Assembly (NCBI GenBank): GCA_028829895.1
Contig: CM054179.1
Span: forward strand, 33,459,117-33,523,116
Source of the DNA: Sinotaia quadrata
Lineage: Eukaryota > Mollusca > Gastropoda > Architaenioglossa > Viviparidae
Direction of reading: 5' to 3'
Length of the DNA: 64,000 bases
Part shown: piece after piece, positions 1-11,450 of the stretch
How positions within the stretch are numbered: position 1 is the first letter of the stretch
How the letters are laid out: every line of letters begins with the position of its first letter
Translations under genes and position numbers: made by a program
The notes under the pieces: generated by a model
Databases searched by the model: none
Seen by the model: only the letters and a program-made list of their open reading frames with translations
Told to the model about the DNA's origin: nothing

Positions 1-283
1 AACATGTTTTAAGCCATGGTCAATTAAGTCACCTTATCAAAGGTTCGACGTCATAATTAAAATTAAAGGTTCGATGTCATAATTAAAATTATAGACGGAT
101 CTGATCAGGGTGGAAACGATTTAACATTCACTGAAAAAGAAACATTTTCTATGTAAGTATATGACAAAGTAAATTTGACTGGTATTTAATGAAATCCACC
201 AAATCAAATTTAAAATAAAAAACGCATGCAGCTTTATTGATTATGTCGAAAGATAGGTATTTTCTAGTTTTATTTAATAGGAA
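1..283. other. AT-rich sequence, no gene seen
   Basis: No coding signal was seen. The only structure is a short direct repeat near 40-90, where AAAGGTTCGAYGTCATAATT occurs twice about 26 bp apart. Confidence 0.6.
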
Positions 284-481
284 AGCAGTGTTTTAACAGT
301 ACCTCAGCAGTGTTTTACAGTACCTAAAGCAGTGTTTTAATAGTACCTCAGCAGTGTTTTAACAGTACCTAACGCAGTGTTTTAATAGTACCTCAGCAGT
401 GTTTTAACAGTACCTAAAGCAGTGTTTTAATAGTACCTCAGCAGTGTTTTAACAGTACCTCAGCAGTGTTTTCAAGTATCT
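284..481. repeat. Minisatellite, ~22-bp unit
   Basis: About nine head-to-tail copies of a unit close to AGCAGTGTTTTAACAGTACC are visible. Units ending in CTC and in CTAA partly alternate, and AACAGT and AATAGT variants also partly alternate. This suggests a two-unit (~44-bp) higher-order repeat that expanded by unequal exchange. The last copy degenerates to TTTTCAAGTATCT. Confidence 0.9.
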
Positions 482-854
482 ATGAGGGGAGGCATCAGTC
501 CAGTTTTTTGAAATACACAGTGTTAATTTTGTAATTTCCTCAAACTTCTACAAGAATGGCATCATACAAAATGGAAATAAGCTCCTTTAATATTCAATAG
601 AGGGGTCAGGCTTTGTATAGAAAATTATAGTCTTTTACATATTAATTAGGCTTGATCAATATATGTCAGTTATAAATAACTTACACTTAAGCACGACTGT
701 CAAGTACAAAGTACATCAAGAATCAAGGGGCTTAACTGAATGCTTATTATATCGTAGAATGTTACAGCAAAACAGTCGTGTGTTAGAAGAGAGTGAAAGA
801 GAAAGAGAAAGGGAAGGAAGAGATTTATATTCCATGACAACAGTTGCACATTTT

Positions 855-1000
855 TCTTTACAACTCCTAGCATTTATTTAGTACCTTATAGGACTTTAAA
901 ACATGTCCCTTTTAAAACTCCTAGCTCTTAATTAGAGTTTTAAAATCATTGCTCCCTTTATGACTATCATATCTTAAGTAAATGCTAGGAGTTGTAAAGA
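855..1000. repeat. Hairpin-type (MITE-like) inverted repeat
   Basis: The sequence at 855-883 (containing TTTACAACTCCTAGCATTTA) reappears as its reverse complement at 973-1000. Between them, 909-947 is itself nearly palindromic around CTCTTAATTAGAG. Nested palindromes of this kind are typical of small non-autonomous elements. No target duplication was identified and no family is assigned. Confidence 0.6.
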
Positions 1001-1003
1001 CTT

Positions 1004-1466
1004 GAAAACATTCAATTGATGTTTGTGATAAATGACAATAAATTACACATAAACGTAACAGTTGTCAAACACTGTTTAAAGTAATATCTGCACTCTTAAG
1101 CACTATCAATCATTTGTAATAACTTTCCATAACAAAAATGCACTTCCTTACAGTTTTGCAAAATATTTGAAAACTAAAGACAATTACAAATAATAAATCC
1201 TACGAAACACTTATCATATAAATAAATATATGTCTTTTCATCTAAGAAAATCTTCAAGTAGTAAATATGAATTCACGTTTTCCATACATGGTACAGGTTA
1301 TTGTTTTGGCATTGCTGACAGCAGAGGGGTAAATGCATACGTCCTCAAAAAATTAATCACGTTTTTCCATTCACTGTCACGAACTACTGTCAACAAAATT
1401 TATCTTTCTTAACTAACGTTTCCACACTCAAATTTTACATAAATTGGTTTGGCTGTTTAGTTAACT
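1004..1466. other. No gene recognised
   Basis: AT-rich sequence with a 60-codon open stretch at 1230-1412 that resembles no family I know and has no supporting splice or start context. Nothing further was seen before the hAT element. Confidence 0.5.
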
Positions 1467-1474
1467 GTTTAGAG

Positions 1475-2203
1475 CAGGGGTCTCAAACTCGCGGCCCGCG
1501 GGCCAATTGCGGCCCGCCAGACGATATTTTGTGGCCCCCACTTGATATTAAAGTTAAGTGATAGTGCGGCCCACACGTTTTTCTCATGCACCCTAGGAGT
1601 TTTAGTTTTTGTCACCTGTGGGCTACCATACCTCAGGATCTGCCATTTCCCAGCATGTAAGGCACTCATGGATTCTGGCACACCATTCAGTGGTGAGAAG
1701 TATGTTGCAGGAAAGAATTTGATCACAGGTTTGCAGATTTCAAGAAACACAGAACCACCTTTCAAATATTTGCTGACCCTTTCTTCAATGTGGAAGATGT
1801 CCCTCCTGTGCTTCAAATGGATCTAATTGACATAAGTGTAATTCTGAACTCAAAGCCAAGTTCAGGGAGGTGAGTGGAAAAGCAGACAAACTTGGACAGT
1901 TTTTGAGAGAATTGCCTCTTACCTTCCCTGAGCTTTCCAGGATGTTCAAGCAGACCAAGTGCCTTTTGGGGAGCACCTATCTGTGTGAATAGCTCTTCTC
2001 CACCATGAACTTGAATAAGTCAAAATTCAAGGACAAACTTACTGATGAGCATCTTCAAGCCATACTGAGGCTCTCAGTGGCTTCCTCTCTTAAGCCAAAT
2101 GTGTCTGAGCTGTGTCTCTGGCAGGAGGGAATAATGATGCGGCCCAGCTTCACCCAGATTCTACTTCCAGTGGCCCCCAGGCAAAACGAGTTTGAGACCC
2201 CTG
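1475..2203 (+). mobile_element. Internally deleted hAT element with perfect 8-bp target duplication
   Basis: The element begins CAGGGGTCTCAAACTCG (1475) and ends with the inverse, CGAGTTTGAGACCCCTG (ends 2203). It is flanked on both sides by the identical 8-bp sequence GTTTAGAG (1467-1474 and 2204-2211). An 8-bp target duplication and terminal CAGGG...CCCTG are hallmarks of hAT transposons. Both termini are rich in GCGGCCC. At 729 bp it is far too short for a full transposase, and the interior holds only a C-terminal transposase remnant. The perfect target duplication argues that the insertion is not very old, or at least that both ends have escaped decay. Confidence 0.9.
1690..2125 (+). pseudogene. 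hAT transposase C-terminal remnant (GTF2IRD2/ZBED-like)
   Basis: Conceptual translation across frame changes gives the C-terminal part of a hAT transposase. It runs from a segment like FADFKKHRTTFQ near 1730, through VEDVPPVLQMDLIDI (about 1790-1835) and GKADKLGQFLRELPLTFPEL (about 1880-1940), to the dimerisation-domain segment TMNLNKSKFKDKLTDEHLQA at 2002-2061. The last is the hATC region shared with domesticated proteins such as GTF2IRD2 and FAM200/ZBED relatives. An in-frame TAG (1988-1990) replaces the residue after LCE in the conserved dimerisation segment, and there is at least one frameshift upstream. The DDE catalytic core and the BED finger are missing. It cannot encode an active transposase. 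Confidence 0.8.
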
Positions 2204-2377
2204 GTTTAGAGTATGGTGACACTCGGAGAGAAAACATTTAAATAATATTTCCCCATATCCATGACACTTCATCTTTTTTCAAACTGGTATGATTGGTGGA
2301 GCATATGGTGAATTGGACGGCTCAATTATGCCATCGTGCAACATTTCTTATACTTTAGTTTCAAAAGCTGTTACTGT

Positions 2378-2510
2378 GTATTCAAACTTCTATCCATTCT
2401 AGATGTTTCAGCATTTCCATGAGTGTCCCATTAAATTTTTTGTCATCCCATTACATGTGGGTGGGGTAGGGAGTTGTGGTGAGGTGTGCAATGGATAGAA
2501 GTTTGAATAC
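2378..2510. repeat. Inverted repeat with perfect 21-bp arms
   Basis: The arm at 2378-2398 (begins GTATTCAAACTTC) is exactly the reverse complement of 2490-2510, separated by 91 bp. It abuts the 3' end of the gypsy remnant that follows. It may be a tiny foldback element; no family is recognised. Confidence 0.65.
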
Positions 2511-2513
2511 CTC

Positions 2514-2960
2514 GGTCATCAGGCTCCTATGAATTGTCAACCATTATTCGGTAACAACTGTTCAGGAAATCTCACACATAAAAGCAAGGCGAGCAAAGAA
2601 TCTGCTATACAGTGACTATCAATAGTTGGGAGAGCTACCACTTCTGGTACCTTGAAGCATAATCTACTATTGTCAGAATACATGCATTCTTTTCTTTGAA
2701 AGTGGTAGCAATCTGATTATATCCACTGCCACATGTTGGAAGGGAGTATCCATGATCAGAGCTACACCCAGGGGTACAGGTGGGATGCAACATTTAGATA
2801 AATGGTGCAGGTTTAGCATGATGTTTAGCATGATTTCATATATCTCTCAATGTCAGCTTTCATATTTGGCCAGTAACAGTGCTGTTTAATATGCCTGTCC
2901 ATTATCTGATTCTAAAAAAGAGTAATAGTTCATACAGTAAATTGCACTATCATGAACATT
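2514..2960 (-). pseudogene. Gypsy-type integrase remnant
   Basis: Read on the minus strand, pieces of a retroelement integrase appear in order. A zinc-binding-domain segment (CYWPNMKADIERYMKSC, near 2820-2880) is followed by a core segment with the first catalytic Asp in the context HVAVDII (near 2735). Next come ILTIVDYASRY and VALPTIDS (near 2650-2700), and then RFPEQLL just before the position of the second catalytic Asp, where the sequence reads PNNG instead of the usual SDNG. The catalytic Asp is therefore lost, and several frame changes and stops interrupt it. Its wording differs from the integrase at 11.0-11.8 kb, so it belongs to a different element family. Confidence 0.7.
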
Positions 2961-2984
2961 ATGGTTTAGTTTAGGAGGTCTGTG

Positions 2985-3900
2985 CAGGTTTCATGTGGGA
3001 GATAGTTGATGGTGGAGTTGCCAGGGTGTCTATTCAGCGGGGGCCCTTGTTGCAGCTTCATTTAGCATGTGCTGGCCTGCTACCAGATTATGGGCTGTGG
3101 TGTACTGGTCAGCACTGGAAGCTAAATTGTACAGGCCACTCTTGCCTCCCTCATGCAGGTGTGTGCATAATTCAGAAGTGCACTTGTTGTACAGCTGTTT
3201 GACCATGAATTTCTTAATAAACCTTTCAGTGATTAGTTGGTTTTTGATAACTTTACCCATTTATCTGTGAACCTTTTCTAACCAGGCTATGCATGTCCCT
3301 TATGTTTCATTCTTTTTTTTCTCTGCAATGAGGAATTTCTTCAGGTATGCATCTGGCATCATTTAAAAATGCATTAAAAGTGTTGGTTTCATCTTATAGT
3401 AATCAAGTGTTTGATCTTTCAGAAGCTGCATGTACATAAATAGTGCTTCACCCACCCCTCAGACTTACTGCTAATGCTCTAACCCAATCCTTAGCAGGTA
3501 GTTCATAGTCTTCGTACAATCTTTCAAACTGAGCTAGGTAAATATCTAAGTCAGTTTCTTTCAAGTCGTACAGTGCCATGCAGAATGGGCAAAATTGTGG
3601 TGCAGTATCAGTATTGGTACTACTACCCGTGTCTGATACAGAAGAGATGCTATGCAACATGTTCCTAGCTGACCTATTGACTACCTTTGCTTTCTCTGTG
3701 CTCGATTTGCTCACATTCGACCCGAACTTTTTCAAATTCCAGCTCTCTCTGTTTTATGCTCATCTCTTTCTCATGCACATTTTTCTTTTTCCTCCTTCAT
3801 CTCTTTTTCATGTGCTCCTTCTTTCTCTTTTTCTGCTCTTTCTTTCTCTTCTTCTTCCTAACATACGCAAGGAGGTCAGACCCTGTTAAGTTTAATTCTT
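2985..3900 (-). pseudogene. Gypsy-type gag remnant
   Basis: On the minus strand, a Lys/Glu-rich stretch (3860 down to 3730, including ELEFEKVRVECE-like text) leads into a 95-codon open segment (3735-3448). This contains DLDIYLAQFERLYEDYELPA followed by DWVRALAVSLRG, the usual start of the Ty3/gypsy capsid fold. After a degraded gap, 3260-3030 reads ITERFIKKFMVKQLYNKC and LYNLASSADQYTTAHN, matching the later 'L..A..Y..AH' part of such gag proteins. The gag is then followed almost directly by integrase, with no protease or reverse transcriptase between. That implies either an internal deletion or an integrase-first order as in the element at 10-13 kb. Confidence 0.7.
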
Positions 3901-3949
3901 ACCTGAACTGTTTAAGTTGGGTTCTCAATGATACTGCGGGTAATTTCAC

Positions 3950-4875
3950 TTAGATCTAACTTTGCACACAAAAAAATTGCTTTTAATATTAATGGTAATA
4001 CCTTAAATTCAAGTTTGTTAAAAATAATTACAGTCAAGTTCTATGCTAAAATTGGTAATGGTTTTGCCTTTACAATTATTACCACTATATTACTGCCATG
4101 ATTAATGTTATCTCACTTGCAGTTAGGCATAGTGCAATTACTGGATATTTCACATGTAGCTAGACCTGTTGCATTTATTGGTGATTGCTTATGTTCACGT
4201 TTAACTAGACCGGTTGCGGTTATTGGTGATCACATAAGTAGTAGACTTTCTAGCGAAACAAGAATTTAAAAAGAAGAACAATGTATCTTAAATCCATAGA
4301 TTCAGAATCATCTGATCTCATTTATTGAGATGAGAATTATAGAATCGAATTGAATGGCATTGTTATGAAATCAAGATTTCTTCCATCCTGATATTCCTAA
4401 TTATTATTATCATTAATTATTTATTTTGGATTTTGTATGAATTCTAAATGAAAATTTGGAAGCGATTAACTACAAACCAGCAATGCTTGTAATTAATGGA
4501 AATAATTAAGATTCAGTTGATGCAGTACAACTTTGCAACGGGTCAGAATTATATATGTTGATAAGATGCTGAATGACAGATGGAAATAAAATAACATTGA
4601 AGCTTAACCAAGGAGGAAAAAGTGAGTAAAGAGTGATAACATGCACCAGATTTTTTTTAAGTTTGAGAAAAAGGAACAGAGAACTCAATTTTTATTATTG
4701 ATTTATTGCTTTTTTTAAATATTGCTTTTATTTTATTTTATTCTTTGCAACTACTGTTAAACGTAGCCTACTGTACCTATTGTAAATTATCGAAACGTTA
4801 ACTCTTGACATCGTGCCATAGTGGCTGCTTATGCAGCACCGTAGTATAACTGTTGAAGACCTACATGACAGACTT
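3950..4875. other. AT-rich sequence with a short imperfect tandem repeat
   Basis: No gene was recognised. Around 4157-4235 a ~47-bp motif containing CTAGACC(T/G)GTTGC and TTATTGGTGAT occurs twice in tandem. A 60-codon minus-strand open stretch at 4506-4688 has no recognisable features. Confidence 0.5.
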
Positions 4876-5175
4876 TAAAATAGATTCACATTCTCAATAT
4901 GTTTCAGATGGAGATACTGTTCTATTGGCAGCCATTTCCTTTTATTTGTTTAATCTCATCATTGTTGAAGTCTCAAATTATCCTGAACAAAATGAAAATT
5001 TAGTTTAGTCAATGCCAATGTGATTAACAAAGAATTAAAAAGAAAATTCACATTCTCAATGTGCTTCAGTGTGAGATGCGTTTTAGTGAATATCAGCAAT
5101 CATTTTCTGTTATTTGCGTAATCTCTTGCTTTCATCTCGAATTAGCCAGAACAAAATTCAAATTGAATTGACTCT
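4876..5175. repeat. Diverged ~168-bp tandem duplication
   Basis: The segment starting at about 4876 (ATTCACATTCTCAATATGTTTCAG) is repeated from about 5045 with the same internal order: cattttctgttat-like text, then TAATCTC, then CAGAACAAAAT. The copies differ by several substitutions and small indels. Confidence 0.6.
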
Positions 5176-5685
5176 GCCTAAAGCGCACAACTGAATTGGG
5201 TCAGGTGTGACTGCCTATATGCCCTATAACATCAAATTGAATTGAGTCAACGACTGTGTAACTGCCTACAACATCAAATTGAATTGAGTCAACGACTGTT
5301 TGACTGCCTACAACATCAAATTGAGTCGACGACTGTGTGACTACCTAAAACGTCAAATTGAATTGAGTCAACGACTGTGTGACTACCTATAACATCAAAT
5401 TGAATTGAGTCAACGACTGTGTGACTACCTACAACATCAAATTGAGTCGACGACTGTGTGACTACCTAAAACGTCAAATTGAATTGAGTCAACGACTGTG
5501 TGACTACCTATAACATCAAATTGAATTGAGTCAACGACTGTGTGACTACCTATAACATCAAATTGAATTAAGTCAACGACTGTGTGACCACCTAAAACGT
5601 CAAATTGAATTGAGTCAACGACTGTGTGGCTGCCTAAAACGACAAACTGAATTGTTAGTCAGCGACTGTGAATCTGTCTAACGTA
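5176..5685. repeat. Minisatellite, ~43-bp unit
   Basis: At least ten head-to-tail copies of a unit reading roughly CATCAAATTGAATTGAGTC followed by AACGACTGTGTGACTACCTA are present. Sub-variants (AACATC or AACGTC; GAATTGAGTCAACG or GAGTCGACG) recur with a multi-unit period between 5300 and 5560, so units were copied in blocks. The array degrades at both ends. Confidence 0.9.
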
Positions 5686-5689
5686 AAAT

Positions 5690-6295
5690 TTAAAATGTTG
5701 GTTGAAAGTGAGTTAGGATGCATTTTCATTTCAGATTTCTACTGATTTCTTTTTATTTCACATTCGACATTATATACTAATTATTTCCCTGAGTAGTTTA
5801 GACATTTATGTCCATAGACCAATTAAAAATAGAGAGTGAAAAATACTTTTTATTTACATATTTAGTGAGTATTCCGTTGCATTGTAAAACATTATAGTTT
5901 TTTTTATATAATACCAGAAAATCTATAATTTTATCAAGCATAGCTAACATATATACTTATTTCTAATAGTCTCTTTGATGTATTTTCTAAATTATCAAAA
6001 TGCTACAAATCCACACTCCTAAAATAATACAAAGTCACTTAGCGTAATATTGAATTCATCAATATCTATTGTTAGTATTTGCATTTTTTATTAAGTGCCT
6101 AGAGGCATCAACAAATCTGATAATTTATAAGACCAGGAACCATAACTGGCATATATGATAAATAAAGGAGTAGTCATTAAAGAATTAATATTATTTCATG
6201 TCACAAGCAAGGCTGTTTAAGAATATGCCCATTTGAAGTGAGCAAGCGCGCAGAATTATGCAAAGCGTCATTTTGTGTACTTGTATTTTAAATTT
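5690..6295. other. No feature recognised
   Basis: AT-rich, with no substantial open reading frame and no clear repeat. Confidence 0.5.
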
Positions 6296-6296
6296 A

Positions 6297-6830
6297 GTAT
6301 AATGCAGGAAGAATACTGTATTTTGCATCATTTAGTATCATACTAGTAAGATTGTATCATTTAGTAGGATTAGTTATATCGTTATATTAGTTTGTAAAAA
6401 AATAAACTTGAAGAATATTGTATATTTTACCATTTAGTACCATGTTAGTTAGATATTATATTTTTATCATTTAGTATCATGCTAGTAGGATATTGTATTT
6501 TTAGCATTTAGTATCATGCTAGTAGAATATTGTATTTTGTATAATTGGTATCATGCTAGTAGAATATTTTGTATAATTTAGTACAATGTAAGTAGGATTT
6601 TTATTTTGTATTTTGTACCTATACCATGTTAGTAAGACATTGTATTTAGTATAGAGTATTTATTATTATTATGCTCATGCTAGTAGGATATTATATTTCG
6701 TATATAGTATTTAATATCATTATGCCATGTTGGTAGAAAATTGTGTTTAGATTTTATAAATTTAGTATCATTATGCAAATGTCAATAGGATAGTGTATTT
6801 TGTATACTGCATTAGTACGATTGTGCCCAT
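6297..6830. repeat. Degenerate ~33-60-bp tandem repeat
   Basis: The phrase ATTTAGTATCATGCTAGTAG followed by ATATTGTATTTT recurs about ten times, with variable spacing and many point changes. It looks like an old minisatellite that has largely decayed. Confidence 0.75.
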
Positions 6831-8330
6831 ATTTACTTGTATATTGGTGTAAATTGAAGAGTAATAGAGGCTACAACAACACAAACTAAAATTAAAAAAT
6901 TAAACGGTTTCTGAGTATAAAGGCATGAAGAAAATGACTGTCAAATAAAGAGTATTAATGTTATGATATTAAATAAATAGCGATAAATTAGAATAAGGTC
7001 GTCGGTATTGTCTAGCATTACTTTTTTTTAAAAATCATTTAATGGTGAATGACCCTTTAAAATATTTCCAATGGTGAACTTATTCTTTAAAAATAACTTT
7101 CTTCTGGAGAAGCCCTGAAATGGAAAGGTTACAAGAATACACAACATCATGCTGTACAGGTGAATGTAAATATTATTTACTCACAACGAGCAAAAATATA
7201 ATATATCGTAATGCTTCTCAAATCACCTACCATCAAACAGTCAATTCGAATAAATAAAGAATACAAATTTGTATAATTCTGAAAACAATCAAAATCAATA
7301 ATGCATTTATAGATACACCATTTAAAAAAACTTAATTAGAATCTGAGATATACTTAATTATCTGTAGTTTAAAATAAATATATATAAAAATTTCGGATTT
7401 ATTCCATCCCATTCTTTTATACTTACGTATGTTTGAACAGTATTCGATAGAAAATTAAATACAAGTTTATGTACTTTAAGTTAGTTTTATAGAATGTATA
7501 TAACTGCATTGTAGAGAGCAGTAGAGCAAATTATTACTAAAATTTCCTTTTTAGGCTATGGAATACTGGATCGATGCTGATGACATCGCTGCAGTAGACT
7601 GAATTTCTCTGCCTTCATAAATGCTCAATTACAATACTTTCTTCGCTTCGTACTAGGATATGATTATGCTATTCTGAAAATCGTAAACTGTGAGACGTTA
7701 TCAAACAGGAGATGTTTGGATATAAAATGTTGTTCAAAAAACACGTTTAAATGTGTAATCAGTCTCTTTCTTACCAGCTGTTGTGAACCAAAAATGATGC
7801 TTTAATTTATTTTATTAATTTGATCCACAAAAATTTTAAATATTATTGGAACGGAGAGGGAAATATTGTAACAGTTATTTATTTACTTGTAAAAGAGTAT
7901 AGTATGAAATGTAGTCAGCAGGATTAAATAAAATAATAACAATCAAACATCTACAAAGAAAACAAGATCAAGATCATGTAGATATATTTCGGATTAATCA
8001 AAAACTTTGCATTTTAACAGAATTTATGTTATAATTTGTTTTGCTATTTTTCAAAACCTAAATGTAATTATCTATTTAATTTAGACCTTATATTTAATTG
8101 ATTGATATCAATTAGAGATTTTGACATTAGGAAGGTAATCCATAACTGTCATGGAATGATAATTCTATAACTGTGTAACTAATTTATAATTATAAATAAA
8201 TAACATTCTATTTATTTTTTAATTAAATTATACGTCATTTAGTAGGTCTTTAAAAGTAATTCAATAATAGATCCAAAATTAGTAGTTTTCCATTTTAATA
8301 TTTTTAATTAAACACACATACATACAACTT
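6831..8330. other. Long AT-rich stretch, no feature recognised
   Basis: About 1.5 kb with no open reading frame of note, no motif I recognise and no clear repeats. Confidence 0.5.
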
Positions 8331-8380
8331 ACACGCACGCACACGCGCGCGCGCGCGCAGACACACACACACACACACGT
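8331..8380. repeat. AC/CG microsatellite
   Basis: A compound dinucleotide tract: ACACGCACGC, then (GC)n, then AGACACAC...ACGT. The (CG)n core is alternating purine-pyrimidine and could adopt Z-DNA. Confidence 0.9.
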
Positions 8381-9058
8381 AATCTAGCATATTTTTCATT
8401 AGATCTGGATGTCCATACCAGTTCCAAAACTTAAAATGAAAAATAATAATTATTACAAATACAATAAATTATCAAGTTTTATATTTTTATTTGACTTTTA
8501 TTTAGATTTAAGTTGATCTGATTAAGAAATTTGGTATTTCTCTTCTTTTTACTTCTATAATTATCAAAATATGTCTTCTTTCCTCTGTTCTTTTCTTTTT
8601 TATTTGCTCATTGTTTACTTGTGCATCCTTGCATATATCAAAGCACTGCCGTCAAAACATTTCAATATTGATACTTTCCCAACCGCCATGTACATAAAAA
8701 CCTGAAGCATGAGAAAAGAGAGAGAGTTGGAAAATATTCCTAATCGTTGACTAGAACACCGCCCACTGTCCAGATTAGTCTTCTCTTAACAATTACTTTT
8801 AAATTAAAGACGTTTCACCAGACAGAAACCTTCCGGAGCTCTGCACAGTTTCAATACTACCAATGATAATGACGGATTCCCAGTGGAAAGGACACATAAA
8901 GACGATGTCTTGAGTAGAGCAACTCGCAGTTTGCACGAGCCATCATAATGAAAGAGACTAAGATTGTGTCATTCATCAGAAGTATGAAGAAAATTGCCTT
9001 TTCTAGTCTCTCTCTTGGCTTCATTCAGGGAATCTGTCTCGTACTGCTTGATGGGAGT
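8381..9058. other. No gene recognised; small open stretch at the end
   Basis: Moderately AT-rich. A 70-codon open stretch (8948-9160) has a hydrophobic patch (SSLSLGFIQGICLVLL) but resembles no known family. Its second half lies inside the satellite-associated duplication that follows, so I do not call it a gene. Confidence 0.45.
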
Positions 9059-9624
<566 letters not shown>

Positions 9625-9814
9625 AGTCTTTGATAGGTTTATTTTTTTAAAATTACGTATACAAATGATTATGAAGGCCCTAGCTGTGCTCTTACATTAA
9701 GGAATAACATCTTCTAACAATAATCTGAATATGTGTATATAATCCAGAAATCACCAAAAAAAAAATAGCAATACAATAAATGCAATGATTCAATGCACTG
9801 ATACATATTCCGGT

Positions 9815-10003
9815 TCATCTTCTTGGAAATAAATTTGTATTAATATTTTGCTCTGCTGTTGGTCTTTCACTTCTTGCATTATAAGTGCTGAAGGATTGAA
9901 TGATATACAAAGCAATGACACCCGATAAGTACTTGGTCAGCAGTAATGTCAGCGCCTTGACTTTCTGGTACTGTACGAAAAAATAAGGCATATAGTGATT
10001 CAC
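9815..10003 (-). pseudogene. Probable RNase H fragment of the Gmr1-like element
   Basis: This 62-codon minus-strand stretch directly follows the reverse transcriptase remnant. It contains LTKYLSGVIALYI followed by STYNARSERPTAEQN, which resembles the start of the RNase H domain of gypsy elements (a T-D-A-S-x-x-G-V segment, then a segment like SR-L-T-P-T-E-Q-N-Y). The Asp expected at the beginning is replaced (TKY), so it would be dead. The match is by eye only. The element cannot be followed beyond about 9800. Confidence 0.4.
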
Positions 10004-10500
10004 CCCACTTCTCTAACACTCAGTTGTGTTATTCCAGGGTCTGGGTAGCCACCAAAATGTCATCCATGAATCTAGAGACAGACTCCTCTTTCATGGGATT
10101 GATGAGCAATCTCATTATCTTAGTGAAAACAGCTGATGCCAAATGACTTTAACTGCCATTGATATTGGCCATCAGAGATACTGAATGCCAATTTCGGCCT
10201 GTCTGCCTCACAGACTGGAATTTGCTAAAACCTTTAGTCAAATCTAATTTAGAAAAATAGTTTTCTACAATGTTGTCTGTAGTCGACACAAAATCGGTAT
10301 GTGCCACACTTTTTTTTAACTAGGACATTGGGAGAGCTATATGGGAACTCTGCCTTTTCGATCTTACCTAAGGCTAACATAGAGTCAATTTCCTGTTTTA
10401 CAGCATCCCATTTAGCATAAGGTAAAATATACAGTTTCGTGAGTGCAAATGTAAACTCACACAGACTCGTTTTTCCTGGTTTATCGGTATAAATTCGCAA
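10004..10500 (-). pseudogene. Reverse transcriptase of a Gmr1-like Ty3/gypsy element, broken
   Basis: On the minus strand, 10500-10249 is open and reads through the start of a Ty3/gypsy reverse transcriptase: YAKWDAVKQEIDSMLALGKI, then SSPNVLVKKKCGTYRFCVDY, the fingers and first palm strand. After a frame change it continues with SKLDLTKGFSKFQ and reaches the catalytic box as FMDD at 10059-10070 (YMDD/YVDD in most relatives), followed by ILVAT. Stops and frameshifts interrupt it. The position matters: this domain lies downstream of the integrase in the element's own reading direction, the reverse of ordinary Ty3/gypsy order. Confidence 0.85.
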
Positions 10501-10984
10501 GTTTCTTTTATCATACTCAATAAATGTTGAGTGTCAGAATCTGAGAGTTCCAGATTTAAAATAATGTCATCAACAGTTCAACATCTGCTAGACATGGGTG
10601 TGGTACAGATTCAGCATCGGGTGCAGAGGTAGCATCTAATACAATAGTAGTGACCCCGTTATCTGCGCATTCTTTATATGTTTTCATCAGATTAGCATGA
10701 AAACTTTTCGTTTTTGATCTTATCTAAATTCGGAAATTGCACCCACTCATTTTCTTGACAACTTCATAAGGCCCTTGCCATGATACATCTAATTTATTTC
10801 AATGAAAAGGCAACAACAAAACCTCATACCAACTTCAATGTTAGATGCTTTCATTTTACAGTTGTATAAACGTGCTTGTCTAGCCTTACTTTTGTGTACA
10901 TTCTTTGTCTGACATGAGGTTTCAATATGGTTCACAAGTTTGATCATATGTTGATATGTGCTCTTTAAGGATTTCCACCAGCTC
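10501..10984 (-). pseudogene. Integrase C-terminus and linker to reverse transcriptase
   Basis: Minus-strand text between the integrase core and the reverse transcriptase, degraded by stops. It includes SYQHMIKLVNHIETSC (about 10960-10910) and MKASNIEVGMRF (about 10850-10815), which occupy the place of the integrase C-terminal domain. The same stretch, in the same order, is found in the second copy at 23.64-24.0 kb, so the linker belongs to the element and is not a chance junction. Confidence 0.65.
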
Positions 10985-11450
10985 ACTCTCTGTCCAATAT
11001 TCTAGTAGTAGAGACATGGATCCCCTAACGGTTTTGTTATATAAGAGTTCATAGGGTGAAAATTGGGTCAAATCTTGAGTACTTCACACAATGCAAACAA
11101 AAGTGCTGGCAAATACATATCCCAATCATATGGTCTTCCATACACAGTTTTCTCAAGGACTTGGTAAGAGTAGCATTCATGTTTTCGACTAAACAATTAC
11201 TCATAGGGTGGTAAGGAGTAGTTTTAAACTGCTTTACTCTCAAAATGTGGTTAATCTCTTTCATTATCTGGCCTGTGAATTGAGTTCCCCTATCTGATAA
11301 GATTTCTTCTGAAAATTCTACATGTGAGAAAATGGTGCACTTGCCACAGTTTAGTACTAATGGAGCTGAGCACAACCGACTCAGGGTATCACATAGCATA
11401 ATCAATGACAGTGAGAATCCATCTGTGGCCCCCACCTGATGAAGGCACAA
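10985..11450 (-). pseudogene. Integrase catalytic core (D-35-E) of the Gmr1-like element
   Basis: The minus strand shows SDRGTQFTGQ with the second catalytic Asp at 11292-11294. Exactly 35 residues lie between it and the Glu in NCLVENMNATL, the D-35-E spacing of retroviral-type integrases. TTPYHP precedes the Glu as in the family. The open segment spans 11450-11049 and continues, with a frame change, into text matching the 'SPYELLY...VRG' region (about 11060-10990). The first Asp lies in the adjoining segment (11402-11797) in the context AVDLIG. The two segments are in different frames, so at least one frameshift separates them. Confidence 0.85.

Noticed and set aside
1542..1826. 94- and 115-codon overlapping open stretches on both strands near the hAT start
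   Set aside because: They lie inside the hAT element, and the recognisable transposase text runs in other frames; these are by-products.
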